Shown here: positions 26,922-35,663 of the stretch, in pieces
How positions within the stretch are numbered: the stretch's first letter is position 1
Layout of the letters: each line of letters opens with the position of its first letter
Position numbers and translations under genes: made by a program
DNA from: Pseudorhodoferax sp. Leaf267
GTDB lineage: Bacteria; Pseudomonadota; Gammaproteobacteria; Burkholderiales; Burkholderiaceae_C
NCBI RefSeq assembly: GCF_001422405.1
Contig: NZ_LMMV01000001.1
Location: 807,275 to 871,274, forward strand
Direction: 5' to 3'
DNA length: 64,000 bases
The notes under the pieces: model-generated
Database searches by the model: none
What the model saw: only the letters and a program-made list of their open reading frames with translations
Told to the model about the DNA's origin: nothing

Positions 26922-27889
26922 GCGGCGACGGCAACAGGGTGGCTGGCGCGCGCGCGCAGCACCCGTTCGAAATGGGCCGGGTCGTGCGCCTTGAGCATGG
27001 ACGCCTCGCGCGGCAGGTGGTAGTCCCACAGCCGCGAAATCCAGAAGCGCAGCGCACCGGCGCGCAGCATGGCCGGCAACAGCTGGCGCTCCTGCGCGAT
27101 CAGCGGGCGCTCGGCGATGTAGGCGTCGAGCAGGGCGGCCGTGCGCGCGGGGTCGGTGCTGCCGTCGGCCAGATCGATGCACCAGTCGTTCAGGCACACG
27201 GCCAGGTCGAACAGCCAGGTGTCGACCCCTGCGAAATAGAAGTCGAAAAAGCCCGTCAGCTCGGGCCGGCCATCCGCGCCCTGGTCGAACATCACGTTGT
27301 CGCGGAACAGGTCGGCATGCACCGGGCCACGCGGCAGCGCAGCGTAGGCCGACGACTGCGCCACATGGTTCTGGTAGGCCAGCTCGCTGCGCAGCAGGGC
27401 GGCCTGGTCCGGGTCGAGGTAGGGCAGGACCACGGGCATGGTTTCGTTCCACCAGGGCAGGCCGCGCAGGTTGGGCTGGTGGCGCTCGAAGCCGCGCCCG
27501 GCCAGGTGCATGCGGGCCAGCATCGTGCCGACGGCCGCACAGTGCGCAACGCCAGGCGCCAGCTCGCTCTTGCCGCGCAGGCGGTTCACGAGCGCAGCCG
27601 GCTTGCCGTTGACCTTGTGCAGGATGCCGCCGTTGGCGTCGGCCGCCGGGTCGGGCACGGGCACGCCGTGCTGCGCCAGGTGCTGCATGAGGTACAGGTA
27701 GAACGGAAGCTGCTCGAAGCTCAGGCGCTCGAACAGCGTCAGCACATGGCGGCCGCTGTCGCTGTCGACGAAGTAGTTGGTGTTCTCGATGCCGCCCTCG
27801 ATGCCGCGCAGCGACTGCAGCTGGCCCAGCTCCAGGTGGGTCAGCAAGGTCTGGGCGTCGTCGTTCGAGACCTCGGTATAGACAGCCAC
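26918..27889 (-). CDS. thrB: Homoserine kinase (ThrB, APH-fold type)
   Basis: 323 residues, starting with GTG (confirmed from the reverse complement). It phosphorylates homoserine in threonine biosynthesis. It belongs to the aminoglycoside-phosphotransferase fold group rather than the GHMP kinases: GIENTNYFVD near residue 33, VHADLFRDNV (catalytic Asp) near 190, and GFFDFYFAG (metal-binding Asp) near 213. DUF2782 and polA lie just upstream, an arrangement common in Burkholderiales. Confidence 0.92.
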   Translation of the reverse strand: MAVYTEVSNDDAQTLLTHLELGQLQSLRGIEGGIENTNYFVDSDSGRHVLTLFERLSFEQLPFYLYLMQHLAQHGVPVPDPAADANGGILHKVNGKPAALVNRLRGKSELAPGVAHCAAVGTMLARMHLAGRGFERHQPNLRGLPWWNETMPVVLPYLDPDQAALLRSELAYQNHVAQSSAYAALPRGPVHADLFRDNVMFDQGADGRPELTGFFDFYFAGVDTWLFDLAVCLNDWCIDLADGSTDPARTAALLDAYIAERPLIAQERQLLPAMLRAGALRFWISRLWDYHLPREASMLKAHDPAHFERVLRARASHPVAVAA

Positions 27890-27893
27890 AGCG

Positions 27894-28220
27894 TCAGAAA
27901 CCGAAGAGCTTCCAGACGCGCTGCCCGGCGTTGCCGGATGCGCTGTCGCGTTCGCCCTGGGGTCGGGTGCGGGCGCCGTTCTGCGGCACGATTTCGTACG
28001 CCGGCATGGCGCTGTTCAGGGGTTGCACGGTGATGCTCTGGGGTTCGCCGCCGTAACGCAGCTCTTCGATGCGTGCGCCGCGGTCTTCGATGGTGATGTG
28101 TTCGATGCGCTTGTCGCGGCCCTGCGGGGCTGGGTTGTCGCCGACCAGCGGAGCCGGGGCTTGCGACCAGGCCGAAGCCATGGCCGACAGGCAGAAACAG
28201 GTGACGAGAAATGCGCGCAT
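27894..28220 (-). CDS. DUF2782 secreted protein
   Basis: 108 residues. A signal peptide (AFLVTCFCLSAMASAWSQA) is followed by the DUF2782 signature: EHITIEDRGARIEELRYGGE, SITVQP and YEIVP, ending RVWKLFGF. The function is unknown, and the gene is usually found between polA and thrB, as here. It is divergent from polA by about 55 bases. Confidence 0.88.
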   Translation of the reverse strand: MRAFLVTCFCLSAMASAWSQAPAPLVGDNPAPQGRDKRIEHITIEDRGARIEELRYGGEPQSITVQPLNSAMPAYEIVPQNGARTRPQGERDSASGNAGQRVWKLFGF

Positions 28221-28261
28221 CGCGGCATTGTAGGGGGCGGGGATGGCCCTGCTGCCGCAGG

Positions 28262-28267
28262 CACAAT
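28262..28267 (+). promoter_or_regulatory. -10 hexamer of polA, likely leaderless
   Basis: CACAAT ends eight bases before the polA ATG at 28275. No ribosome-binding site fits between them. Confidence 0.4.
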
Positions 28268-28274
28268 GCCGCGG

Positions 28275-31079
28275 ATGAGCGATACGAACACCCTGCTGCT
28301 GGTCGACGGATCCAGCTATTTGTACCGGGCCTACCATGCGCTGCCGGACCTGCGCGGCCCCGACAATTTCCCGACCGGTGCGCTGCACGGCATGGTCGCC
28401 ATGCTGACCAAGCTGCGCGCGCAGTTCCCGTCGGCGCATGCGGTGTGCGTGTTCGATGCGCCCGGCAAGACCTTCCGCGACGACCTGTACGCCGACTACA
28501 AGGCCAACCGCGCCGCCATGCCCGAGCCGCTGGCGCAGCAGATCGCACCGATCCACGAGGTCGTGAAGCTGCTCGGCTGGCCGGTACTGACGATTCCGGG
28601 CATCGAAGCCGACGACGTGATCGGCACGCTGGCGCGCAGCATGGCCGCGCGCGGCGGCAAGGTCATCGTCTCCACCGGCGACAAGGACATGGCACAGCTC
28701 GTGGACGACAAGGTCACGCTCATCAACACCATGAGCAACGAGTCGCTGGACCCGGCGGGGGTGCAGGCCAAGTTCGGCGTGCCGCCGGAGCGCATCGTGG
28801 ACTACCTGTCGCTGATCGGCGATACGGTGGACAACGTGCCGGGCGTCGACAAGGTCGGCCCCAAGACCGCTTCCAAGTGGCTGGCCGAGCATGGCTCGCT
28901 GGACGGCGTGATGGCCGCCGCCGGCAGCATCAAGGGCGTGGCCGGCGAGAACCTGCGCAAGGCGCTGGACTGGCTGCCCATGGGCCGCCAGCTCGTCACC
29001 ATCCGCACCGACTGCGACCTGGCCGAGCACGTGGCCGGCTGGGCGACCGAGGCTCCCTTCGACGCCCTCAAATTCGCCGAACCCGATCCTGCGCATCTGC
29101 TGGCCTTCTACACGCGCTATGGCTTCAAGACCATGGCCCGCGACCTGGAAGCGCGCATGGCTGCGACCAAGCCGGCCCCCGCATCGACCGACGACTTGTT
29201 CGCCGAAGGGCCGGGCGAGGCCGATGAGCCCGCCGCCACCATCTGCGAACCGGCCGCGCCCAGCGGCGACTACCAGACCATCGCCACCTGGGATCAGTTC
29301 GACGCCTGGCTGGCCCGCCTGCGCGCCGCGCCGCTGGCCGCGCTGGACACCGAGACCGATTCGCTGGACCCCATGCGCGCGCGCATCGTCGGCATCTCGT
29401 TCGCGCTGCAAACGCGCGAGGCCGCCTACATCCCGCTGGCCCACAACTACGCCGACGCGCCCGACCAGCTGCCGCTGAACGAGGTGCTGGCCAGGCTCAA
29501 GCCCTGGCTGGAGGACGAGGCCGCGGGCAAGATGGGCCAGAACATCAAGTACGACAGCCACGTGTTCGCCAACCACGACATCCAGGTGCGCGGCTGGCGC
29601 CACGACACGCTGCTGCAGAGCTACGTGCTGGAGGCCCACAAGCCGCACAGCCTGGAGAGCCTGGCCGACCGCCACCTGGGCCGCAAAGGCCTCTCCTACG
29701 AAGACATCTGCGGCAAGGGCGCCAAGCAGATCCCGTTCGCGCAGGTCGACGTAGCGACCGCCACCACCTACTCGGGCGAAGACAGCGAGATGGTGCTGGA
29801 CGTGCACCGCGTGCTGTGGCCCGAGCTCGATGCCGAGCCCGCCGCCGCGCCCAGCCGCCGCTATGTCTACGAGCAGATCGAGATGCCGACCAGCGCACTG
29901 CTGCAGCGCATCGAGCGCCATGGCGTGCTGGTCGACGCCGAGGTGCTGCACAAGCAAAGCCAGGCCCTGGCCGAACGCATGATCGCACTGGAGCAGCAGG
30001 CCTACGAGCTGGCCGGCCAGCCCTTCAACATGGGCAGCCCCAAGCAGATCGGCGAGATCCTGTTCACCAAGCTCGGCATTCCGGGCCAGAAGAAGACCGC
30101 CAGCGGCGCGTATTCGACCGACGAGGAGGTGCTGGAGAAGCTGGCCGCCGACCATCCACTGCCGGCGCGGCTGCTGGAGCACCGCAGCCTGTCCAAGCTC
30201 AAGGGCACCTACACCGACAAGCTGCCGCTGATGGTCAACCCGATCACGGGCCGCGTGCACACCAACTATGCGCAGGCCGTGGCCGTGACGGGCCGGCTGT
30301 CCAGCAACGAGCCGAACCTGCAGAACATCCCGATCCGCACGCCCGAGGGCCGGCGCGTGCGCGAGGCCTTCATCGCGCCGCCGGGGCACCGCATCGCCAG
30401 CGCCGACTACTCGCAGATCGAGCTGCGCATCATGGCCCACATCAGCGAAGACCCGGGCCTGCTGAGCGCCTTTGCCGAGGGCCGCGACGTGCACCGCGCC
30501 ACGGCGTCGGAGGTCTTCGGCGTGGCCGTGGACGAGGTCAGCAGCGAGCAGCGCCGCTATGCCAAGGTCATCAACTTCGGACTGATCTACGGCATGGGTG
30601 CGTTCGGCCTGGCCAGCAACCTGGGCATCGACCAGAAGGCGGCCAAGACCTACATCGACCGCTATTTCGACCGCTTCGCCGGCGTCAAGCGCTACATGGA
30701 CGAGACGCGCGCCAAGGCTGCCGCGACCGGCTACGTGGAAACGCTGTTCGGCCGGCGCATCGTGCTGCCCGAGATCCTGGGCGGCAGCGGCCCGCGCCGT
30801 GCCGGTGCCGAACGCCAGGCCATCAACGCGCCCATGCAGGGCACGGCGGCCGACCTGATCAAGCTGGCCATGATCGCCGTGCAGGCCGAGCTCGACCGCG
30901 CCGGCAAGTCGACGCGCATCGTCATGCAGGTGCACGACGAACTGGTGTTCGAGCTGCCGGAGGACGAGGAAGACTGGGTGCGCACCGAGGTGCCGCGCCT
31001 GATGGCCGGCGTGGCGCAGCTGAAGGTGCCGCTGCTGGCCGAAGTGGGCGTGGGCGCCAACTGGGATCAGGCGCACTGA
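28275..31079 (+). CDS. polA: DNA polymerase I
   Basis: 934 residues with three domains in order: 5-to-3 exonuclease (LLLVDGSSYLYRAYHAL to about residue 300), 3-to-5 proofreading exonuclease with intact acidic site LDTETDSLDP near residue 358, and a family A polymerase with DYSQIELR near 712, the O-helix KVINFGLIYGMGAFGLA near 757, and QVHDELVFELP near 886. The function is replication primer removal and repair synthesis. An ATG three codons earlier is possible but sits in the presumed promoter. Confidence 0.96.
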   Translation: MSDTNTLLLVDGSSYLYRAYHALPDLRGPDNFPTGALHGMVAMLTKLRAQFPSAHAVCVFDAPGKTFRDDLYADYKANRAAMPEPLAQQIAPIHEVVKLLGWPVLTIPGIEADDVIGTLARSMAARGGKVIVSTGDKDMAQLVDDKVTLINTMSNESLDPAGVQAKFGVPPERIVDYLSLIGDTVDNVPGVDKVGPKTASKWLAEHGSLDGVMAAAGSIKGVAGENLRKALDWLPMGRQLVTIRTDCDLAEHVAGWATEAPFDALKFAEPDPAHLLAFYTRYGFKTMARDLEARMAATKPAPASTDDLFAEGPGEADEPAATICEPAAPSGDYQTIATWDQFDAWLARLRAAPLAALDTETDSLDPMRARIVGISFALQTREAAYIPLAHNYADAPDQLPLNEVLARLKPWLEDEAAGKMGQNIKYDSHVFANHDIQVRGWRHDTLLQSYVLEAHKPHSLESLADRHLGRKGLSYEDICGKGAKQIPFAQVDVATATTYSGEDSEMVLDVHRVLWPELDAEPAAAPSRRYVYEQIEMPTSALLQRIERHGVLVDAEVLHKQSQALAERMIALEQQAYELAGQPFNMGSPKQIGEILFTKLGIPGQKKTASGAYSTDEEVLEKLAADHPLPARLLEHRSLSKLKGTYTDKLPLMVNPITGRVHTNYAQAVAVTGRLSSNEPNLQNIPIRTPEGRRVREAFIAPPGHRIASADYSQIELRIMAHISEDPGLLSAFAEGRDVHRATASEVFGVAVDEVSSEQRRYAKVINFGLIYGMGAFGLASNLGIDQKAAKTYIDRYFDRFAGVKRYMDETRAKAAATGYVETLFGRRIVLPEILGGSGPRRAGAERQAINAPMQGTAADLIKLAMIAVQAELDRAGKSTRIVMQVHDELVFELPEDEEDWVRTEVPRLMAGVAQLKVPLLAEVGVGANWDQAH

Positions 31080-31172
31080 CGCGGGCCCGCGCTATCGTCG
31101 CGCGTGGCGCGTCTGCGGAACGATCTGCAGTGGCGACGCTCTGTCTCATTCCATTCACCACAGGAGCCACGC

Positions 31173-32072
31173 ATGCTGCATGACGATCTGAAGTCCGATC
31201 TCGATTCCCTGCTGCCCGGCCGCAGCACCGAGCAGGGCGCCTCGCGCCGCACCGCGCTGAAGGCCGCGCTGGGCGTCGGCTATGCGGCGGCCGCGCTGCC
31301 GATCGCGGCGCAGACCGCGGTCAAGACCTCGGCCGAGGGCCTGACGGCCGGCGAAATCAGCTTCGAGGTCAACGGCTTCAAGGTGCCAGCCTACCGCGCC
31401 GCGCCGGCCGGCAGGACCGGGCTGCCGGTGGTGCTGGTGATCCAGGAGATCTTCGGCGTGCACGAGTACATCGCCGACACGGCGCGCCGCTTTGCCAAGG
31501 CCGGGTACCTGGCCATCGCGCCAGAAATGTTCGCGCGCCAGGGCGACCCCGCACAGTACGGCGAGATCGCCAAGCTGCAGGCCGAGATCGTCTCCAAGGT
31601 GCCCGACGCGCAGGTCATGGCCGACCTGGACGCCGCCGTGCAGTGGGCCGGCGCCAACGGCGGCGACCTGTCCAAGGTCGGCATCACCGGCTTTTGCTGG
31701 GGCGGCCGCATCACCTGGCTGTACAGCGCACACAGCCCGAACGTGAAGGCTGGTGTGGCCTGGTATGGCCGGCTGGTGGGCACGGCCAGCGACATCACGC
31801 CGCGCCACCCGGTGGATGTGGGCGCGAAGCTGAACGGCCCGGTCCTGGGCCTGTACGGCGCGGCCGATACCGGCATTGCGCTGGACACCGTGGAGAAGAT
31901 GAAGGGCGTGCTGGCGGGCGGCAACGCGGCGGCCAAGGCCTCGCAGTTCGTCGTCTACCCGGACGCGCCGCACGCCTTCCACGCCGACTACCGGCCCAGC
32001 TACCGCCAGGCGCCAGCCGAGGACGGCTGGAGGCGCGCGCTGGCCTGGTTCAAGGCCAACGGCGTGGGCTGA
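31173..32072 (+). CDS. Dienelactone hydrolase family protein with Tat-like leader
   Basis: 299 residues. The alpha/beta-hydrolase DLH fold is shown by IQEIFGVHEYIADTARRFAKAGY, the nucleophile elbow GFCWGGR (catalytic Cys near residue 175), and the histidine in PDAPHAFHADYR near 270. The N-terminus (SRRTALKAALGVGYAAAALP) looks like a twin-arginine signal, which suggests export. The substrate is not known. CAGGAGCC precedes the ATG and a strong terminator follows. Confidence 0.88.
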   Translation: MLHDDLKSDLDSLLPGRSTEQGASRRTALKAALGVGYAAAALPIAAQTAVKTSAEGLTAGEISFEVNGFKVPAYRAAPAGRTGLPVVLVIQEIFGVHEYIADTARRFAKAGYLAIAPEMFARQGDPAQYGEIAKLQAEIVSKVPDAQVMADLDAAVQWAGANGGDLSKVGITGFCWGGRITWLYSAHSPNVKAGVAWYGRLVGTASDITPRHPVDVGAKLNGPVLGLYGAADTGIALDTVEKMKGVLAGGNAAAKASQFVVYPDAPHAFHADYRPSYRQAPAEDGWRRALAWFKANGVG

Positions 32073-32093
32073 TCAGCGCCTGCCCGCGCACCG

Positions 32094-32123
32094 AGGCCGC
32101 CTGTGCGCAAGCCCAGGCGGCCT
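32094..32123. terminator. Bidirectional terminator-like hairpin
   Basis: AGGCCGCCTG and CAGGCGGCCT form a perfect 10-bp stem with a ten-base loop, followed by TTGTCGTT. It lies between the convergent dienelactone hydrolase and histidine-rich protein genes and can serve both. Confidence 0.65.
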
Positions 32124-32130
32124 TTGTCGT

Positions 32131-32475
32131 TCAGGAGCGGTGCGGGTTGCTGGGCCGGCGGTCGTGGCGGTTGGGCACGCCGTCACCGTCGCGGTCCCAG
32201 CGCGCGGGTCGGCCCCCGTGGTGGCCATGCCGGGCCTGCATGGGGTGGCCGTAGCGCCAGTCCTGCTGCTGGCGATGCGACGCGCGGCGATCGTCGTGGC
32301 GACCATGGTGGCCGTGCTGCGCGTGGTGGTGCAGTGCCTTGCGTTCGACATGGTGACGGTGGTCGTGGTGGCGGTTGCGCTTGTGCCCGTCGTCGTCGGC
32401 CAGGGCCGCGGGAGCGGCGCCACCCAGGAGGCCGGCCAGTGCCAGCGAGGCCAGGAGGAGGCTGCGATTGATCAT
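32131..32475 (-). CDS. Histidine-rich exported protein
   Basis: 114 residues. A signal peptide ending in AALADDD is followed by a mature region rich in histidine (clusters HHDHRHH, HHHAQHGHHGRH, HGHHGG) and arginine. Near the C-terminus DRDGDGVPNRHDRRPSNP matches a thrombospondin type 3-like calcium loop. A periplasmic metal-binding or buffering role is plausible from composition only. There is no metal transporter adjacent. Confidence 0.65.
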   Translation of the reverse strand: MINRSLLLASLALAGLLGGAAPAALADDDGHKRNRHHDHRHHVERKALHHHAQHGHHGRHDDRRASHRQQQDWRYGHPMQARHGHHGGRPARWDRDGDGVPNRHDRRPSNPHRS

Positions 32476-32755
32476 GGAGTTGCTCGGTTGTTGTGGGAGC
32501 CTTCATTGTGGAAATGGCCCATGAAGCGCCCCACGCCGCGCTGCGAAGAGTTGTGAAGCGATTGCAAGCGTGCGCCACAAGTCGCAGGGCGACGTTGCGG
32601 GTGTGAGCGATCGTGCGGCAGCGCGCGGCCTCTTCCTACGGTTCCACGTGGGCAGGGACGACGACTCAACGCCGCAGCCTGCACCACCATGAAGTGGACG
32701 GGCCCAACGGGAGAGATCCCTGGGGCGATCTCAACACCATGCAAGGAGCATCACC

Positions 32756-33706
32756 ATGGCAGCAGCAGAAGAACGGCACCAGAACCTCGATCCGATCACC
32801 GATGCACCCGGTGCACACCCCGTAGGGACGGGCGTCGGCGCGGCAGGCGGTGGCATGGCAGGAGCAGCCATCGGCGCCGTGGGTGGCCCGGTCGGTGCCG
32901 CCGTCGGCCTGGTGGCTGGCGCCGTGGTCGGCGGCCTGACCGGCAAGACCGTGGCCGAGCGCGTGAACCCGACCGCCGAGGAAGCCTACTGGCGCGAGAA
33001 CTACACGCGTGAGCCCTACTACGAAGCAGGCCGCACCTACGACGACTACGCCCCCGCCTACGCCTACGGCTGGAGCACGCGCTCAGCCTACACGGGTGGC
33101 TTCGATCTGGCGGAAGCCGACCTGGCGCGCGAATGGGAGGGCCGGCGCGGTGCGTCCAGCCTGGACTGGGAGCAGGCGCGACCGGCGACGCGCGCGGCCT
33201 GGGACCGGGTCGACACCACTTATGGCGGCGGCGGTGCCTTCGACGCGGAACCCGTGAGCTATGGCGATGCGCTGGATGCGCTGGACGACCTGCTCAAGAC
33301 GGCGCGCGACGGCGAAAAGGGCTTCAAGGAGTCGGCCGAGCACACGAAGACCAGCACGCTGGCGCAAACCTTCCTGCAGCGCTCACGCGAATGCGCGCGG
33401 GCAGCCGAGGAACTGGCGGCTGCGATCACGCAGTTGGGCGGCAAGGTCAACGACGGCGGCAGTGCCACCGGCGCGCTGCACCGCGGCTGGGTCAGCCTGC
33501 GTGGCAGCGTGGGCGCCCTGAGCGATCTGGCCATGCTGGAGGAGTGCGAGCGCGGCGAAGACACTGCCCTGGCACGCTACCGCAAAGCGCTGAAGCAGGA
33601 CCTGCCCGCCGACATCCGCGCCATGGTGCAGCGGCAACTGGAAGGCGCGCAGCGCAACCACGACCAGATCAAGCAGCTGCGGGACGCCGAGCGCGCACGC
33701 GCCTGA
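32756..33706 (+). CDS. Glycine-zipper plus DUF2383 four-helix-bundle protein
   Basis: 316 residues. Residues 20-65 are a glycine-zipper membrane-associating segment (GTGVGAAGGGMAGAAIGAVG and similar). A tyrosine-rich linker follows. The C-terminal 150 residues match the PA2169/DUF2383 ferritin-like four-helix family (LLKTARDGEKGFKESAEHTK, then the paired helices). The combination suggests a stress-related envelope protein. GCAAGGAG precedes the ATG. The 280 bases upstream hold nothing else that I can identify. Confidence 0.72.
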   Translation: MAAAEERHQNLDPITDAPGAHPVGTGVGAAGGGMAGAAIGAVGGPVGAAVGLVAGAVVGGLTGKTVAERVNPTAEEAYWRENYTREPYYEAGRTYDDYAPAYAYGWSTRSAYTGGFDLAEADLAREWEGRRGASSLDWEQARPATRAAWDRVDTTYGGGGAFDAEPVSYGDALDALDDLLKTARDGEKGFKESAEHTKTSTLAQTFLQRSRECARAAEELAAAITQLGGKVNDGGSATGALHRGWVSLRGSVGALSDLAMLEECERGEDTALARYRKALKQDLPADIRAMVQRQLEGAQRNHDQIKQLRDAERARA

Positions 33707-34603
33707 TCAGCCCCTGGCCACTGGCCGCGTAGGGTCGCTGCACCAGTCGCTCCAGCTGCCGGCATACAGGCCGGCGCGCGGCAGGCCTGCGATCTCCATC
33801 GCCAGCAAGTTCGGCACGGCGCTCACGCCGCTGCCGCACTGGTGCACGACGCCGGCTGGGTCGCGGCCAGCCAGTAGCGCATTGAACTCTGCGCGCAACT
33901 GGGCAGCCGGCTTGAAAAAGCCGTCGGCGCCCAGGTTCTCGGAGAACGGCCGGTTCAGAGCGCCCGGAATGTGGCCCGCCACTGGGTCGAGCGGCTCCGT
34001 CTCGCCACGGTATCGTGGCCCGGCGCGTGCATCGAGCACGGTCTGCTCCAAACCATCCAGGCCTTGCAGCACCTCGCCAGCTGCGACCAGGCGTGCGCCC
34101 GGCGGGCCCAGCTCGAAATTGGTTTGAAAATGCGCCGGCTCCTCGCGGTCCGTGACGGCGCCGCCGGCCGCCTGCCAGGCCTGCAGGCCGCCGTCCAGCA
34201 CGGCGACTGCTTCATGGCCGGCCCACTTGAGCATCCACCACAGCCGGCCGCAATAGTTTGCGCCGTTGCGGTCGTACACGATGGCCTGCATGTCGTTGGC
34301 AAAGCCAACGCTGGACAGCCAGATCGCGAACTTCTCGCGGTTGGGCAGGGGGTGGCGGCCACCGGAGGCGGGGGTGTCGGCCTCATGGGCTGTCAGGGTG
34401 CCGCCAGCACCGGGCGCACCGTGCTTGGCGCTCAGGTGGCGGTCCAGGTCGGCATGCACGGCGCCGGGGATGTGCGAGGCCGCGTAGGCCAGGGCGCCGG
34501 CTTGCGGGCGCATCAGCTCGAAGCTGCAGTCGAACAGCATGTGGCGCTGGCCGCTGCGCTGCAGTTCCTGCAGTTGCGGCACCGAGATCAAGGTGGTGTA
34601 CAT
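33707..34603 (-). CDS. sseA: 3-mercaptopyruvate sulfurtransferase, tandem rhodanese
   Basis: 298 residues with two rhodanese domains. The first is structural and the second has the catalytic loop HQCGSGVSA near residue 250; the CGSG(V/T) loop distinguishes mercaptopyruvate from thiosulfate sulfurtransferases. It may contribute to sulfur transfer alongside the sox cluster, but it lies far from it. Its stop abuts that of the preceding plus-strand gene without any gap. Confidence 0.88.
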   Translation of the reverse strand: MYTTLISVPQLQELQRSGQRHMLFDCSFELMRPQAGALAYAASHIPGAVHADLDRHLSAKHGAPGAGGTLTAHEADTPASGGRHPLPNREKFAIWLSSVGFANDMQAIVYDRNGANYCGRLWWMLKWAGHEAVAVLDGGLQAWQAAGGAVTDREEPAHFQTNFELGPPGARLVAAGEVLQGLDGLEQTVLDARAGPRYRGETEPLDPVAGHIPGALNRPFSENLGADGFFKPAAQLRAEFNALLAGRDPAGVVHQCGSGVSAVPNLLAMEIAGLPRAGLYAGSWSDWCSDPTRPVARG

Positions 34604-34653
34604 GGGCAGTCGGGTGTGGTGGAACGCGCTGCCATTGTGTGCCGGGCGGCCGC

Positions 34654-35577
34654 TCAATGCTCCTCGGCCGGCGCCTTGGGCACGGCACGCTGGCGCAGCA
34701 CTGTGGCTGCGATGCCGCTGGCGATGATCAGTGCCATGCCGACCCAGCCCGCGCCGTCGATGGCATCGCCGAACCACAACACGCTGTACAGGGCCGAGAA
34801 CACGATGCCCGAGTACTGCAGGTTGGCCGCCACTAGCGTGCCGGCCTGGGTCTTGGCCCGGGCGTAGGCCCGCGTCATGCACAACTGGCCCAGCGCAGCC
34901 AGCACGCCCACGGGCAGGAGCCACAGCGCGTGGCGCCAGTTCCAGGGCGACACGCCGGTCGCCAGCATCCAGATGCCGCCGAACACGGCCGCACCCAGCG
35001 CGAAATAGAACACCGTGCGCGTTTCGGGCTCGCCGATCCGTGACAGCGCGATCACCTGCAGGTACGCGAAGGCCGCCGTCAGGCCGGACAGCAGGCCCAT
35101 GATGGCGGCAAAGCCCTGGCTCTGGTTCACGTCGGGCTTGAGGATCAGCACCACGCCGACGAAGCCGACGACGACCGTCAGCGCCAGCGCGCCTTGTAGC
35201 GGCGGAAGCGGCATGCGGCCGTCGCGGCCCGGGATCGGCGCCCAGGCGAGCAGCGCGCCGCCGACCAGGAAGGTGGCGATCCAGATGCTGCTCATGTAGT
35301 TGAGCGTCATGGCCGCGGCCAGCGGCATGTGGGCGATGGCGTAGAACCAGGCGCCCAGCGACAGCGTGCCGATGATGCTGCGCCAGGCGTGCATGCCGGG
35401 GTAGCGCGTGGCCAGCGGCACACGCTGCTGGCGCGCCAGCGCGGCGATGAAGACCATGCCGATGGCGCCGCGCCAGAACACCAGCTCGGCGCTGGAGAAC
35501 CAGTTCGATGCGATCTTCACGCACACGCCCATGGTGGCGAACAGAAACGCGGATGCCACCATCCAGAGGCCTTGCAT
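34654..35577 (-). CDS. EamA/DMT-family membrane transporter
   Basis: 307 residues with ten hydrophobic segments and two EamA repeats (for example MTLNYMSSIWIATFLVGG in the first and ARAKTQAGTLVAANLQYSGIVF in the second). Members export metabolites or take up amino acids; the substrate here cannot be inferred. It is co-oriented with sseA downstream and the Rieske oxygenase upstream. Confidence 0.85.
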   Translation of the reverse strand: MQGLWMVASAFLFATMGVCVKIASNWFSSAELVFWRGAIGMVFIAALARQQRVPLATRYPGMHAWRSIIGTLSLGAWFYAIAHMPLAAAMTLNYMSSIWIATFLVGGALLAWAPIPGRDGRMPLPPLQGALALTVVVGFVGVVLILKPDVNQSQGFAAIMGLLSGLTAAFAYLQVIALSRIGEPETRTVFYFALGAAVFGGIWMLATGVSPWNWRHALWLLPVGVLAALGQLCMTRAYARAKTQAGTLVAANLQYSGIVFSALYSVLWFGDAIDGAGWVGMALIIASGIAATVLRQRAVPKAPAEEH

Positions 35578-35663
35578 GGTGTCTTCCTTGAGAAATCTGT
35601 TGTCGATGGCGCGCAGCCGGCCGCGCGGGCCGCAGGCGCCGGTTCAGGCGCAGTTGGCGAGGT

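Noticed and set aside
27894-31076. Long antisense open frame across polA ending in the DUF2782 gene
   Set aside because: Only the last 108 codons (DUF2782) are gene-like. The part opposite polA has shadow composition.
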